A DNA stretch of 52,210 bases from Nocardioides sp. (GTDB taxonomy: Bacteria > Actinomycetota > Actinomycetes > Propionibacteriales > Nocardioidaceae). The notes below the pieces were generated by a model. That model saw only the letters and a list, made by a program, of their open reading frames with translations. It had not been told where the DNA came from and ran no database searches. The DNA is taken from NCBI RefSeq assembly GCF_030149505.1, contig NZ_JASBRN010000066.1:1-52210 (forward strand). The letters are read 5' to 3'. A program made the translations under genes and the position numbers. Positions within the stretch are counted from its first letter, which is position 1. Each line of letters begins with the position of its first letter. Below, in pieces: positions 29,129 through 37,151 of the stretch.

Positions 29129-30108
29129 GCCTGTCCGTCCGCGGGGCGCGGCCCCGCCGCGTGCTCCTCGACGGCGGCCGGCACGGGCGCGTCCACCAGC
29201 GGGACCGGCGCGTCGACAACGGGCCGGCGTCGCAGCTGCACCAGCAGGACCGAGGACAGCACCAGGGCGGCGCCGACCGCCTGCAGACCCGTGAGCCGCT
29301 CCCCCAGCACCAGCGCCGCCAGGGCCACCGTGGCGACGGGCTCGAACGTGGAGAGGATCGAGGCGGCCGAGGGCCCGGTGCGACGCAGGCCGGCGAAGAA
29401 CGTCGTGGACGCCACGACGGTCGAGACCAGGGCGATGCAGGCGATCCAGCCCCAGCCCTCGGCTCCGAGGTCCAGGTCGATCCCGCCGGCCAGCGCGGCG
29501 CGGCCGGCGAGGGTGACGGTGGCGCCGACCATCACCAGGGCGGTCAGGGTCAGCGCGGGCACCCGCTGGACCGTCGTCTCCCCGACCAGGATGTAGACGG
29601 TGTAGGTCAGGGCCGCCCCGAAGGCGAGGGCCACCCCGGCAGCGTCGAAGGACACCGCCCCCGCACCCACCAGCACCAGGGCCGTCCCGCCCGTGGCCGC
29701 CAGCAGGGCCGCGGCCCGGGCCGGCGTGAGCCGGTCACGCCCGAGCAGCACCGACGCGACGGTCACCATCACCGGGAACGTGTAGAGCACCAGCGCCACC
29801 AGCGCCGCGTCGATCCGCTCGAGCGCGGCGAAGTAGAGCGAGGCCTGGGCGGCGTACCCGATCCCCCCGAGGGCGAGCGCGGTGAGCACCAGTCGTCGCC
29901 GCCCGGGTCCCTCCACCGGCAGCGCCGGGCGGCCGCTCCGCACCCGCAGGGCGAGCACGGCGGCCACGAGGACGAGCGAGGCCAGCGCGAACCGGAGCAG
30001 CACCAGCGTCGGGGCCGGCACGCCGGCGGCGTACGCGAGCTTCCCGAAGACCGCCATCGCGCCGAAGCACGTGGCGGAGACCAGGATCAGGAGGGGGCCC
30101 ACCCGCAC
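29125..30108 (-). CDS. EamA/DMT superfamily transporter
   Basis: A 327-residue permease with ten hydrophobic helices arranged as two EamA repeats (about 5-140 and 155-290), for example ATCFGAMAVFGKLAYAAG and the second-repeat ending ALVLGERLTGLQAVGAALVL. The tail is Pro/Val-rich and cytoplasmic. These proteins export amino acids, nucleotides or drugs; the substrate is unknown. The start is GTG 30108, but GTG 30102 fits a leaderless model better because CACGCT lies 6 nt before it. Confidence 0.88.
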   Translation of the reverse strand: MRVGPLLILVSATCFGAMAVFGKLAYAAGVPAPTLVLLRFALASLVLVAAVLALRVRSGRPALPVEGPGRRRLVLTALALGGIGYAAQASLYFAALERIDAALVALVLYTFPVMVTVASVLLGRDRLTPARAAALLAATGGTALVLVGAGAVSFDAAGVALAFGAALTYTVYILVGETTVQRVPALTLTALVMVGATVTLAGRAALAGGIDLDLGAEGWGWIACIALVSTVVASTTFFAGLRRTGPSAASILSTFEPVATVALAALVLGERLTGLQAVGAALVLSSVLLVQLRRRPVVDAPVPLVDAPVPAAVEEHAAGPRPADGQA

Positions 30109-30226
30109 AGCGTGGAGGCACGCCGGGGCGGCAGCCAGCGAGTTCCGGAGCGTCTCGCCGGTCGGACTGCGCGGGGCCCGGCGCTCTCGGTCGCGTCACT
30201 CCGCCCAGATCGACGCGCAGCTTCGA

Positions 30227-30273
30227 GATCGTGGAGGCCTTGGTCCATCGGGTGGACCACCATCTCCACGATC
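30227..30273. repeat. 47-bp imperfect palindrome between divergent genes
   Basis: Outer arms GATCGTGGAG and CTCCACGATC, inner arms GGTCCA and TGGACC. Because the flanking genes diverge, it is not a terminator for either; it looks like a single REP-type element. The rest of this 253-bp gap holds only the DUF998 -10. Confidence 0.75.
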
Positions 30274-30349
30274 ATCACACCACGGAGGAATCTGCGTCAT
30301 AGCGCCGCGAGCGGGGCGCCAACCGGCAACGGCTCCCCTCCCCACCGCC

Positions 30350-30355
30350 TACGGT
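30350..30355 (+). promoter_or_regulatory. -10 element of the DUF998 gene
   Basis: TACGGT is followed by 6 nt and then the GTG at 30362; leaderless arrangement. Confidence 0.5.
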
Positions 30356-30361
30356 GACCGC

Positions 30362-30967
30362 GTGCCCCGAGCCACCCGCCCCCACCTCGAGCGCTGGGGC
30401 GTCCTGGCCCTGCTGGTGCGCCCGACGTACGTCGCGACGGAGGTCGTGGTCGCCGCGGCGACGACCGGCGGCTACGGCTTCGCGCGCGACACCGTGAGCC
30501 GGCTCGGGGAGGTCGGCTGCTCGGCGGCGTACTGCTCGCCGCGGCACGCGCTGATGAACGGCTCGTTCGTGGTGTTCGGCGTGCTGCTCGCGCTGGGAGC
30601 GACGCTGCTGCACCGAAGGCTCGGACCGCTGGTGACCGCGCTGCTCGTGGTCTCCGGGCTCAGCTCGGTGGCGACGGGGCTGGCGCCGCAGGACCAGGAC
30701 GCGACCCTGCACCTGCTGGCGGCCGCTCCCCTGTTCGTCGCCCAGCCGCTGGCGCTGCTGCTGCTCGGGGCGCGAGTGCGGCGGGAGCAGCCGAGGACGG
30801 CCCGCGCGCTCACCCTCACAGGAGTCGTGACCGCCGCGGCGGCGGTCGCCTTCATCGCCCTCGGGGACACCCCGGTCACCGGCGCGCTCGAGCGGCTCGC
30901 CCTCTGGCCGGTGCTGGTCGCGCTGGCCTGGTGGGCGTGGCGGGAGACGCGCGTCAGTTCTGGATGA
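30362..30967 (+). CDS. DUF998 family membrane protein
   Basis: A 201-residue protein with about six transmembrane helices. The first extracytoplasmic loop carries a Cys pair (GEVGCSAAYCSPRHALMNGS) typical of DUF998. A GLAPQDQDATLHLLAAAP loop follows the third helix. Function is not established for the family. The GTG start is supported by the -10 element 6 nt upstream; the longer open frame to 29882 is not similar. Its last 14 bases overlap the convergent DMT gene. Confidence 0.8.
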   Translation: MPRATRPHLERWGVLALLVRPTYVATEVVVAAATTGGYGFARDTVSRLGEVGCSAAYCSPRHALMNGSFVVFGVLLALGATLLHRRLGPLVTALLVVSGLSSVATGLAPQDQDATLHLLAAAPLFVAQPLALLLLGARVRREQPRTARALTLTGVVTAAAAVAFIALGDTPVTGALERLALWPVLVALAWWAWRETRVSSG

Positions 30968-31946
30968 CCGGCTCGGGCCGCTCGGCGAGGTGGGCGCCAC
31001 GGCCCTCGCCCAGCTTGACGGTGACGACCCCGGCCAGCACCACGAGTCCGCCGACCAGCTGGATGCCGCGCGGCAGCTCACCCAGCAGCAGCCAGGCGGC
31101 GACGACCGCGGCCAGCACCTCGGTCAGCGCCACGAAGGACGCCAGGCGCGAGCCCAGCCGGCGCCCCGCGGCGATGCCGGAGGTGTAGGCGAGCGCGGCG
31201 GTGACGAGCCCGAGCACCAGCACGGGGACCCACCAGGCGACCGTGCCGCCTGCCGCCCCGGCGTACGACACGTCGGCTGTGCCGGCGTCCATCGGCAGCA
31301 GCCCGACCAGCCCGAGCAGGCCGAGGGCGACCGCGCCGACCACGAGGCCGCCGGCGGCCAGCGAGAGCGGCGGCAGGCCGTTGTCCTCGTCGGCGGAGAT
31401 GAGGAAGTACGCCGTCGCGCCGACCATCGCACCCAGCGCCCACAGCACGCCCGGCACGCTCAGGTCGGCCCCGGAGACCACGTCGAGCACCAGCACCAGG
31501 CCGGCCGCGGCCAGCGCGGCGCCGGCCAGGGTGACGGGGCCGGGGCGCTGGCCGTGGCGCAGCCACAGCCACACCACGACCGCGGCAGGCGCGGTGTATT
31601 CGATGAGCAGCGCCGGGGCGACCTGCATGTGCTGGACCGCGGAGAAGTAGCAGAACTGCGCGCCGGCGACCGCCAGCACGCCGTAGGTGAGGACGAGCGA
31701 GGCGTTGCGCCGCAGCAGCTCCCACCGCCCGCGCAGCGCGACCAGCCCGAGCGGCAGGACGACCAGCGCGGCGACCGAGACGCGGATCAGCGTCGTCGCC
31801 CCCGGCGACCAGCCCGTGTCCAGCAGTCCACGCGCCACCGCGCCGGACAGCCCGAAGGACAGCGAGGAGACCAGGGCGAAGGCGAGCCCCGCCGGCACCC
31901 GCGACACGGAGGCGCCTCGGGAGGCGTCATGGGTCAAAGTCGTCAT
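30954..31946 (-). CDS. EamA/DMT superfamily transporter (RhtA-like)
   Basis: A 330-residue ten-helix permease with two EamA repeats (FALVSSLSFGLSGAVARGLL and the ALAYTSGIAAGRRLGSR to LLGELPRGIQLVGGLVVL region). This wording resembles RhtA-type threonine/homoserine exporters, though the substrate is inference. It diverges from a CGNR regulator across 38 bp of overlapping promoters, so the pair probably forms a regulator-target unit. The ATG at 31946 is 8 nt from a -10. Confidence 0.88.
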   Translation of the reverse strand: MTTLTHDASRGASVSRVPAGLAFALVSSLSFGLSGAVARGLLDTGWSPGATTLIRVSVAALVVLPLGLVALRGRWELLRRNASLVLTYGVLAVAGAQFCYFSAVQHMQVAPALLIEYTAPAAVVVWLWLRHGQRPGPVTLAGAALAAAGLVLVLDVVSGADLSVPGVLWALGAMVGATAYFLISADEDNGLPPLSLAAGGLVVGAVALGLLGLVGLLPMDAGTADVSYAGAAGGTVAWWVPVLVLGLVTAALAYTSGIAAGRRLGSRLASFVALTEVLAAVVAAWLLLGELPRGIQLVGGLVVLAGVVTVKLGEGRGAHLAERPEPVIQN

Positions 31947-31984
31947 GACACATGACGGTACGGTCGGCGTAGTAATCTGTCAAA
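31942..31984. promoter_or_regulatory. Overlapping divergent promoters and palindrome, DMT exporter/CGNR regulator
   Basis: Minus strand: TTGACA (31978-31983), 17-nt spacer, TACCGT (31955-31960), 8 nt, ATG 31946. Plus strand: TAATCT (31973-31978), 6 nt, ATG 31985. The perfect inverted repeat GTCATG-ACA-CATGAC (31942-31956) covers the exporter start and touches its -10, and CATGACAC recurs at 31995. It is a candidate CGNR-protein operator. Confidence 0.6.
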
Positions 31985-32524
31985 ATGGTATTCGCCCATG
32001 ACACCGCGATGTCGCTCCAAGCGGCGGTCGAGCTGGTCAACACCGCCTCGGAGCCCGACACCCTGCAGACCGTCGCCGACCTGGACGAGTTCTACTCGCG
32101 CTTCCAGTACACCGGTCGCCACCAGCGCACCCGGGCCGAGCTGGACGAGGTCCGTGCCCTGCGCGCCGAGCTCCGCAGCCTCTTCACGGCCTCCCGCGAG
32201 GACGCCGTCGGCATGGTCAATCGGATGCTCGCCGAGGCCGGAGCCGTCCCGCAGCTGGTGCGCCACGAGCCCTACGACTGGCACGTGCACGCCGTCTCCC
32301 CCGACGCCGCCCTCGCCACCCGCATGACCGTCGAGACCGCGATGGCGATGATCGACGTCATCCGCGCCGACGAGATGTCGCGCCTCGGCACCTGCGACGA
32401 CGAGGACTGCGACGGCATCGTCCTGGACCTCTCCCGCAACCGGTCCAAGCGCTTCTGCTCCACCACCTGCGGCAACCGGAACGCCGTCGCGGCCTACCGC
32501 GCCCGCCAGGCCGGCGGGGACTGA
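31985..32524 (+). CDS. CGNR zinc finger transcriptional regulator
   Basis: A 179-residue regulator. The N-terminal ABATE-like domain (about 10-125, with DEFYSRFQYTGRH) is thought to sense a ligand. The C-terminal CGNR zinc finger has Cys pairs in GTCDDEDC and FCSTTCGNRNAVAAYRAR, the signature that names the family and binds DNA. It diverges from a DMT exporter gene, which it probably controls together with itself. The start matches a leaderless -10 6 nt upstream. Confidence 0.92.
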   Translation: MVFAHDTAMSLQAAVELVNTASEPDTLQTVADLDEFYSRFQYTGRHQRTRAELDEVRALRAELRSLFTASREDAVGMVNRMLAEAGAVPQLVRHEPYDWHVHAVSPDAALATRMTVETAMAMIDVIRADEMSRLGTCDDEDCDGIVLDLSRNRSKRFCSTTCGNRNAVAAYRARQAGGD

Positions 32525-32543
32525 TCCACGCTGGGAGCGGCGC

Positions 32544-33314
32544 TCAGCACCACTCCCGCAGCCCGTCGGCGACCAGGTCGCGGTCGCGCAGCAGCACCGG
32601 CAGCTGCTCACCGAACCCCTCGCAGGTCTCCTCGAAGTCCACCCGGCGGTACTCCACGACCAGCACCTGGTCGCCGTACGTCGAGGTGTAGGCGTCGCAC
32701 TCGTCGTAGCGACCGCACTCCTCGGCGACCGCCAGGTCGAAGCCCACCCGAGTCCCGTCCCAGCCCGCGCGGTTCTTCTGCGCCGCAGCCAGACCCACCC
32801 CGTGCGCCGCCTCCACCAGCAGGGCGGCGTACGCCGTCGCGTGCCGCGCCCGCAGCAAGCCGTCGCTGCGGGTGAAGGAGTCGAGGTTGTCGTACTCCAC
32901 CGCCTCGAAGCCGTCCTCGGCGCACCCGGCGGTCCACCCACCGACGATCCGGGCCAGCCGCTCGCGCTTGGCGGCGGTGCGCAGGTCGAGCAGCCACTCG
33001 CCCCACGCCTGGTCGACCACCGGCCGCCCGCGCCCGTCCTTCAGCACCAGCGCCCACCGCTGGCGCCAGAAGCGCTTCTCATCCGGCTGGGTCTGGAAGC
33101 CGTTGACGCAGCAGAGGTCGTAGCGCCCCTCCTCCGCCCGCGTCGGCGCCTCGGTGCGGTCGCGGGCCACGATCCCGACGTGCTCGGGCGGCTCGGAGAC
33201 ACCGCCGAGCTGGTAGTCCCAGTCGCTCGCGGCAGGCAGTGCCGGCGGGGTCGGCTGGGCCGGGACCGCCGCGGCGAGCACTGCGACGACGGCGGCGAGG
33301 ACACTGCTGACCAC
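32544..33314 (-). CDS. Secreted endo alpha-1,4 polygalactosaminidase-like protein (GH114)
   Basis: A 256-residue exported protein with a short signal peptide (VLAAVVAVLAAAVPAQP) and a mature domain of the GH114/TM1410 type. Recognisable parts are DWDYQLGGVS, WLLDLRT, DGFEAVEYDNLDSFTRSDG, in which the Asp/Glu pair is likely catalytic, and LAAAQKNRAG. Characterised members cut alpha-1,4-linked galactosamine polymers, but many actinobacterial members are untested. It starts at GTG, 6 nt after the minus-strand TAGCGT -10 at 33321-33326. Confidence 0.85.
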   Translation of the reverse strand: MVSSVLAAVVAVLAAAVPAQPTPPALPAASDWDYQLGGVSEPPEHVGIVARDRTEAPTRAEEGRYDLCCVNGFQTQPDEKRFWRQRWALVLKDGRGRPVVDQAWGEWLLDLRTAAKRERLARIVGGWTAGCAEDGFEAVEYDNLDSFTRSDGLLRARHATAYAALLVEAAHGVGLAAAQKNRAGWDGTRVGFDLAVAEECGRYDECDAYTSTYGDQVLVVEYRRVDFEETCEGFGEQLPVLLRDRDLVADGLREWC

Positions 33315-33320
33315 CCGGTC

Positions 33321-33326
33321 ACGCTA
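33321..33326 (-). promoter_or_regulatory. -10 element of the GH114 gene
   Basis: TAGCGT on the minus strand, 6 nt before the GTG at 33314; leaderless arrangement. Confidence 0.5.
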
Positions 33327-33483
33327 GCCCCACGACAGCCGCCCCGGCGGCGTCCGCCCCGAGCCGTCGTCCCACGTGCCGGGACGTGAGCGACCCCTCC
33401 CCCGGTTCCCCGGCGCGGCGTGGAGCGCTGTGCCACCCTTGTCCCCAGCGGGACTCCCCCAGAGCCGTCCCAGGAGACCATCG

Positions 33484-33849
33484 ATGCGCATCCTCGTCGT
33501 CGACGACGACCCCGACCTGTCGTTGCTGATGTCGTTGTTCCTGCGCAAGGCCGGTCACGAGGTCACCACGGCCGGGGACGGGCTGGAGGCGCTCGGGTCG
33601 ATCCGCGAGCAGGTCCCGGACATCGTGGTGCTCGACTGGAACATGCCGCGCCTGGACGGCCTCGGCCTCACGGCCGCCGTGCGCGGCGAGCTGGCGCTCA
33701 CCTCGCTGCCGCTGCTCATGGTCACCGCGCTGCCCGACCACGCCAAGGCGCTGGCGGCCGGCGTGGACCGCGTGCTGGTGAAGCCCTTCACCGCCGCGGG
33801 GCTGGTCGAGGCCGTCGAGCAGCTGGCCGGCGCCGAGCGCCCCACCTGA
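33484..33849 (+). CDS. Single-domain response regulator (receiver only)
   Basis: A 121-residue CheY-like protein. The acidic pocket is VVDDDPD (residues 5-11), the phosphorylation site is Asp51 (VLDWNMP), the switch Thr is in MVTALPDH and the conserved Lys in VLVKPF. There is no output domain, so it must act through a partner protein. No histidine kinase gene is nearby. An AGGAGA ribosome site precedes the ATG, unlike the many leaderless neighbours. The 169-bp gap upstream holds no other feature I can support. Confidence 0.92.
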   Translation: MRILVVDDDPDLSLLMSLFLRKAGHEVTTAGDGLEALGSIREQVPDIVVLDWNMPRLDGLGLTAAVRGELALTSLPLLMVTALPDHAKALAAGVDRVLVKPFTAAGLVEAVEQLAGAERPT

Positions 33850-33873
33850 GGGAGTCGCCGACCCGGGAGCGGG

Positions 33874-34656
33874 TCAGAAGTCGAACAGGTCGCCGAAGCC
33901 CTCGCCGATGCCGCCGAGCAGGTCGCCGAAGCCCTCACCGACCCCGGCGATCCCTTCGCCGATGCCCTCCCCGATCCCGCCGAGGGCGTCGAAGCCGCCC
34001 ATGCCGCTGAAGAGCAGGCCGGCGAACATCCAGTCCATGGGGCTGAACGCGCCGAAGTAGCCGGCGGCGTAGGGCCGGTAGGCGCGGCCGCCCTGCCAGT
34101 AGGGCACCCGCTGGGTGCCGACCATCACCTTGCGGATGTCCGGCTCCGCGCCGGCACGCACCCGCTCCACGTCCAGCGCGCAGGCCGGCACCTCGCGCTC
34201 GGCGCCGCCCGGCGGCGTCCACGGCACGTCGTACACCGAGGGCCCGTGGCGGGGGTCGAAGAAGCACGGCGGACGCCGGGTCGGGAGCGGCCGGCCCGCC
34301 ACCCGTGCACGCACGCAGTTGATGGCGTAGCGGCCGTCCTCGATGATCTCGGTGACGCCCTTGACGTCCTCGGGGGACTTCATGGCGTCCGCGGCGGCCT
34401 TGGCCGACTCGTAGTCGTCGAGCGCCCGCTGGTAGTCGGCGTTGGCGCCGGCGTCCAGCGGGTGCCCGGCGAGCTCCAGGTCGAGGTCCTGGAGCTCGGT
34501 GCCGAGCGCCGTGACGTCCTCGAAGGCCAGCTTGCGCACCGGCGCCATCTCGGCCTCGCGACGTGCCTCGACCTGGCGGCGGTTGACCCGGGTCACGATC
34601 ACGCCGAGCACCACCATGCCGAGCACGACCACCAGCAGCATCAGGAGCAGGCCCAT
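33874..34656 (-). CDS. Membrane-anchored protein of unknown function with Gly-rich repeat tail
   Basis: A 260-residue protein not assigned to a family. One N-terminal transmembrane helix (LLLMLLVVVLGMVVLGVIV) is followed by a basic stretch, a helical region (40-120), a Cys-containing region with CFFDPRHGPSVYDVPW and VPYWQGGRAYRPYAAGYFG, and a tail of GIGEGIGEG/GEGFGDLL repeats ending in FDF. The layout suggests a cytoplasmic or surface domain on a single anchor. A minus-strand TAGCAT -10 (34663-34668) lies 6 nt before the ATG. Confidence 0.75.
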   Translation of the reverse strand: MGLLLMLLVVVLGMVVLGVIVTRVNRRQVEARREAEMAPVRKLAFEDVTALGTELQDLDLELAGHPLDAGANADYQRALDDYESAKAAADAMKSPEDVKGVTEIIEDGRYAINCVRARVAGRPLPTRRPPCFFDPRHGPSVYDVPWTPPGGAEREVPACALDVERVRAGAEPDIRKVMVGTQRVPYWQGGRAYRPYAAGYFGAFSPMDWMFAGLLFSGMGGFDALGGIGEGIGEGIAGVGEGFGDLLGGIGEGFGDLFDF

Positions 34657-34662
34657 GTCCCG

Positions 34663-34668
34663 ATGCTA
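34663..34668 (-). promoter_or_regulatory. -10 element of the membrane-anchored protein gene
   Basis: TAGCAT on the minus strand, 6 nt before the ATG at 34656; the same hexamer is used at glgP. Confidence 0.5.
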
Positions 34669-34697
34669 CGGGGGTGGTCGAAGGAGGTGGTGAGCGC

Positions 34698-36536
34698 TCA
34701 GCGCACGCTGTAGTCGCGGAAGCCGCGCTTGGTCTTGCGACCGAGGTAGCCCGCGGTGACCAGGTGCTCCAGCAGCGGCGCCGGCGCGAAGCCCGGCTCG
34801 CGGAACTCCAGGTAGAGCTCGCGCTGGATCGCCAGGGAGACGTCGTTGCCGACGACGTCGAGCAGCTCGAAGGGACCCATCGGCAGCGCGCAGCCCTGCT
34901 TCATCGCGGTGTCGATGTCGTCGGCGGTCGCGTAGTGCGCCTCGAGCATCTTCACGGCGTCGTTGAGGTAGGGGAAGAGCAGCGCGTTGACGATGAAGCC
35001 GGCGCGGTCCGAGCAGGACACGGCGACCTTGCCGACCTTGGCGCACAGCGCGCGCACGGTCTCGGTCACCTCGTCGGAGGTGGAGACGGTGGAGACGACC
35101 TCGACCAGCTTCATCACGGTGGCCGGGTTGAAGAAGTGCATGCCGATGACGTCCTGGGGCCGCGAGGTCACCTTGGCCATCGCGATGATCGGCAGGCTCG
35201 AGGTGGTGGTGGCGAGGATCGCGCCACGCCCCCCGTTCCCGTGCCGACAGATCTCGTCGAGGTTCTCGAAGAGCGTGGTCTTGATCGCGAGGTCCTCGGC
35301 GATCGCCTCGACCACGATGTCGACGGTCGCGAGGTCGTCGAGCGAGGTGGTGCCGGTGACGCGGCCCAGCACCTCGCTCTTCTGCTCCTCGGTCGCGCGG
35401 CCGCGCTGGATCTGCTTGTCGAAGTTCTTCGTGATCATGCCGCGCACGCCCTCGACCTTCTCGGCCGAGCGCCCGACGTAGAGCACGTCGTAGCCGGCCT
35501 TGGCGAAGACCTCGACGATGCCCGAGGCCATCGTGCCGGTGCCGACGACGCCGACCTGCGTGATGTCGTGGCGCAGCGCGGGCGCCTCGTCGGCGGACGG
35601 CGTCGCGGCGTCGGCGACCACGACCGGGGAGTCGGCCTTCTCGTAGGTGTAGAAGCCGCGGCCGGTCTTGCGGCCCAGCAGGCCGGCGGTGACCATCTGC
35701 TTGAGGATCGGGGTGGGCGCGTGCAGGCGGTCGCGGCCCTGGCGGTACATCGTCTCGAGGATCTCGTACGCCGTGTCGAGGCCGATCAGGTCCAGCAGCG
35801 CCAGCGGGCCCATCGGGTAGCCGCAGCCGAAGCGCATGGCGGCGTCGATGTCCTCGCGCGAGGCGTACTTCTGCTCGAACATCGAGGCGGCGTGGTTGAG
35901 GTAGCCGAAGAGCAGGGTGTTGGCGATGAAGCCGGCCTTGTCGCCGCACACGACCGGGCTCTTGCCGAGCGAGCCGAGCAGCGACTGCACGTCCTCGAGC
36001 ACCGAGGGCTCGGTGACGACGGTGCGCACGACCTCGACCAGTCGCTGCACCGGCGCGGGGTTGAAGAAGTGGATGCCCACGACCCGCCCCGGGGCCGAGG
36101 TCGCGGTGGAGAGCTCGGTGACCGAGAGCGAGGAGGTGTTGGTGGCCAGGATGGCGCCCGGCGCGACCACGGAGTCGAGCTCGCGGAAGATGCCGATCTT
36201 GACGTCCATCGACTCCACGACGGCCTCGACCACGAGGTCGGCGTCGGTGAGGTCCTTGAGCGTGGTGGAGAAGGTGATCCGCCCCAGGAGCGCGTCGGCC
36301 TCCTCCTGGGTCAGCTTCTCGCGCGAGACCGCGCGGGAGGTCGAGGCCTCCAGGTGGCGGCGGCCGCGGGCCACGCCCTCCTCGTCCTTCTCCACGCCGA
36401 CGACGGCGTAGCCGTGCTTGGCGAACACCTCGGCGATGCCAGCACCCATGGTGCCGAGACCCACGACGCCGATGGTCGTGAAGGTGCGGGAAGCGGACTC
36501 GGTGGCGGCGCTCTCAGCGGTCATGGGCGGCATCAT
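34698..36536 (-). CDS. Tandem-fused 3-hydroxybutyryl/3-hydroxyacyl-CoA dehydrogenase
   Basis: A 612-residue protein made of two complete 3-hydroxyacyl-CoA dehydrogenase units. Unit 1 (about 18-310) has the NAD loop GLGTMGAG, NTSSLSVTEL, GIHFFNPAPV and a C-terminal DKAGFIANTLL domain. Unit 2 (about 335-612) has GTGTMASG, TTSSLPIIAM, GMHFFNPATV and DRAGFIVNALL. Both keep the catalytic Ser/His/Asn positions. It reversibly reduces acetoacetyl-CoA to 3-hydroxybutyryl-CoA, the step after thiolase. Starts at 36536, 36533 and 36524 are possible. A candidate operator shared with ccr lies 33 bp upstream, overlapping the end of the GNAT gene. Confidence 0.92.
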   Translation of the reverse strand: MMPPMTAESAATESASRTFTTIGVVGLGTMGAGIAEVFAKHGYAVVGVEKDEEGVARGRRHLEASTSRAVSREKLTQEEADALLGRITFSTTLKDLTDADLVVEAVVESMDVKIGIFRELDSVVAPGAILATNTSSLSVTELSTATSAPGRVVGIHFFNPAPVQRLVEVVRTVVTEPSVLEDVQSLLGSLGKSPVVCGDKAGFIANTLLFGYLNHAASMFEQKYASREDIDAAMRFGCGYPMGPLALLDLIGLDTAYEILETMYRQGRDRLHAPTPILKQMVTAGLLGRKTGRGFYTYEKADSPVVVADAATPSADEAPALRHDITQVGVVGTGTMASGIVEVFAKAGYDVLYVGRSAEKVEGVRGMITKNFDKQIQRGRATEEQKSEVLGRVTGTTSLDDLATVDIVVEAIAEDLAIKTTLFENLDEICRHGNGGRGAILATTTSSLPIIAMAKVTSRPQDVIGMHFFNPATVMKLVEVVSTVSTSDEVTETVRALCAKVGKVAVSCSDRAGFIVNALLFPYLNDAVKMLEAHYATADDIDTAMKQGCALPMGPFELLDVVGNDVSLAIQRELYLEFREPGFAPAPLLEHLVTAGYLGRKTKRGFRDYSVR

Positions 36537-36568
36537 GGCACGGTCCGGGCACCCCTCCCCCGCGGATG

Positions 36569-36583
36569 TTCACTGGTCGGTAA
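36569..36583 (-). promoter_or_regulatory. Candidate operator upstream of the 3-hydroxybutyryl-CoA dehydrogenase gene
   Basis: TTACCGACCAGTGAA on the minus strand, an imperfect inverted repeat related to the sites before ccr and the mutase gene. It lies between the GNAT stop (36585) and the dehydrogenase start, next to TAAGTT (a possible -10). Confidence 0.5.
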
Positions 36584-36584
36584 C

Positions 36585-37151
36585 TTAGCCGCGATCTGAT
36601 CGATCCAAGTCCCGCACGAGCACCTCTCGGACCCCGCAGGCGTCGAGGCCCAGCGCCTGCTCGTGCTCCCGCAGCCGCCGCAGGTACGCCGCCGGGCGCG
36701 GCTCCTCGCGGAACCCGAGCCGCCGGTAGAACGGCCCGTTCCAGGGGGCGTCGCGGTAGGTGCACAGGCTGATCGACCCGTGGCCCTCCCACCGGGCCTC
36801 CTCGCACGCCGCCCGCACCAGGGCGGACCCGAACCCGCGCCGCCCGTGCCCCGGGAGCAGCACCGAGAGCTGCTCGAGGTGGGCCGCGGGCAGACCGGCG
36901 TCGTCACGCAGCCACAGCAGGTGCGCGAACCCCACCGGCCCACCGTCGTACGCCGGGTCGAGGGCGACCAGCAGCCGCCCCGGCTCCGCGTCGCGCTGGT
37001 GCCCGGTGGGTGCGGGGGCGACCAGGGCCGGCGGGAGGTCCCCGGTGCACCACTCCCGGAAGAGCGGTGCACCGGAGTCCTCGATCGCCGCGAGGTGGCG
37101 CAGCTCGGAGGGTCGGGCCTCGCGCACCAGGACCGGCGGGGACCCGCTCAC
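36585..37151 (-). CDS. GNAT family N-acetyltransferase
   Basis: A 188-residue single-domain GNAT protein. The acetyl-CoA loop is in LLPGHGRRGFGSALV, followed by the C-terminal FYRRLGFREE motif. The acceptor is unknown. It starts at GTG overlapping the stop of the sodium/alanine symporter gene by 4 bp (GTGA), so the two are translationally coupled. Its last codons run into the candidate operator of the dehydrogenase gene downstream. Confidence 0.9.
   Translation of the reverse strand: MSGSPPVLVREARPSELRHLAAIEDSGAPLFREWCTGDLPPALVAPAPTGHQRDAEPGRLLVALDPAYDGGPVGFAHLLWLRDDAGLPAAHLEQLSVLLPGHGRRGFGSALVRAACEEARWEGHGSISLCTYRDAPWNGPFYRRLGFREEPRPAAYLRRLREHEQALGLDACGVREVLVRDLDRSDRG

Noticed and set aside
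33880..33980. Short direct repeats as a mobile-element scar
   Set aside because: They are explained by codons of the GEGFGD-type protein repeats.
36598..36609. GATCGATCCAAG resembling half of the glgP palindrome, near the hydroxybutyryl-CoA dehydrogenase gene
   Set aside because: It is only a half-site inside the end of the GNAT coding sequence, where it encodes the Asp-Leu-Asp-Arg-Ser stretch.
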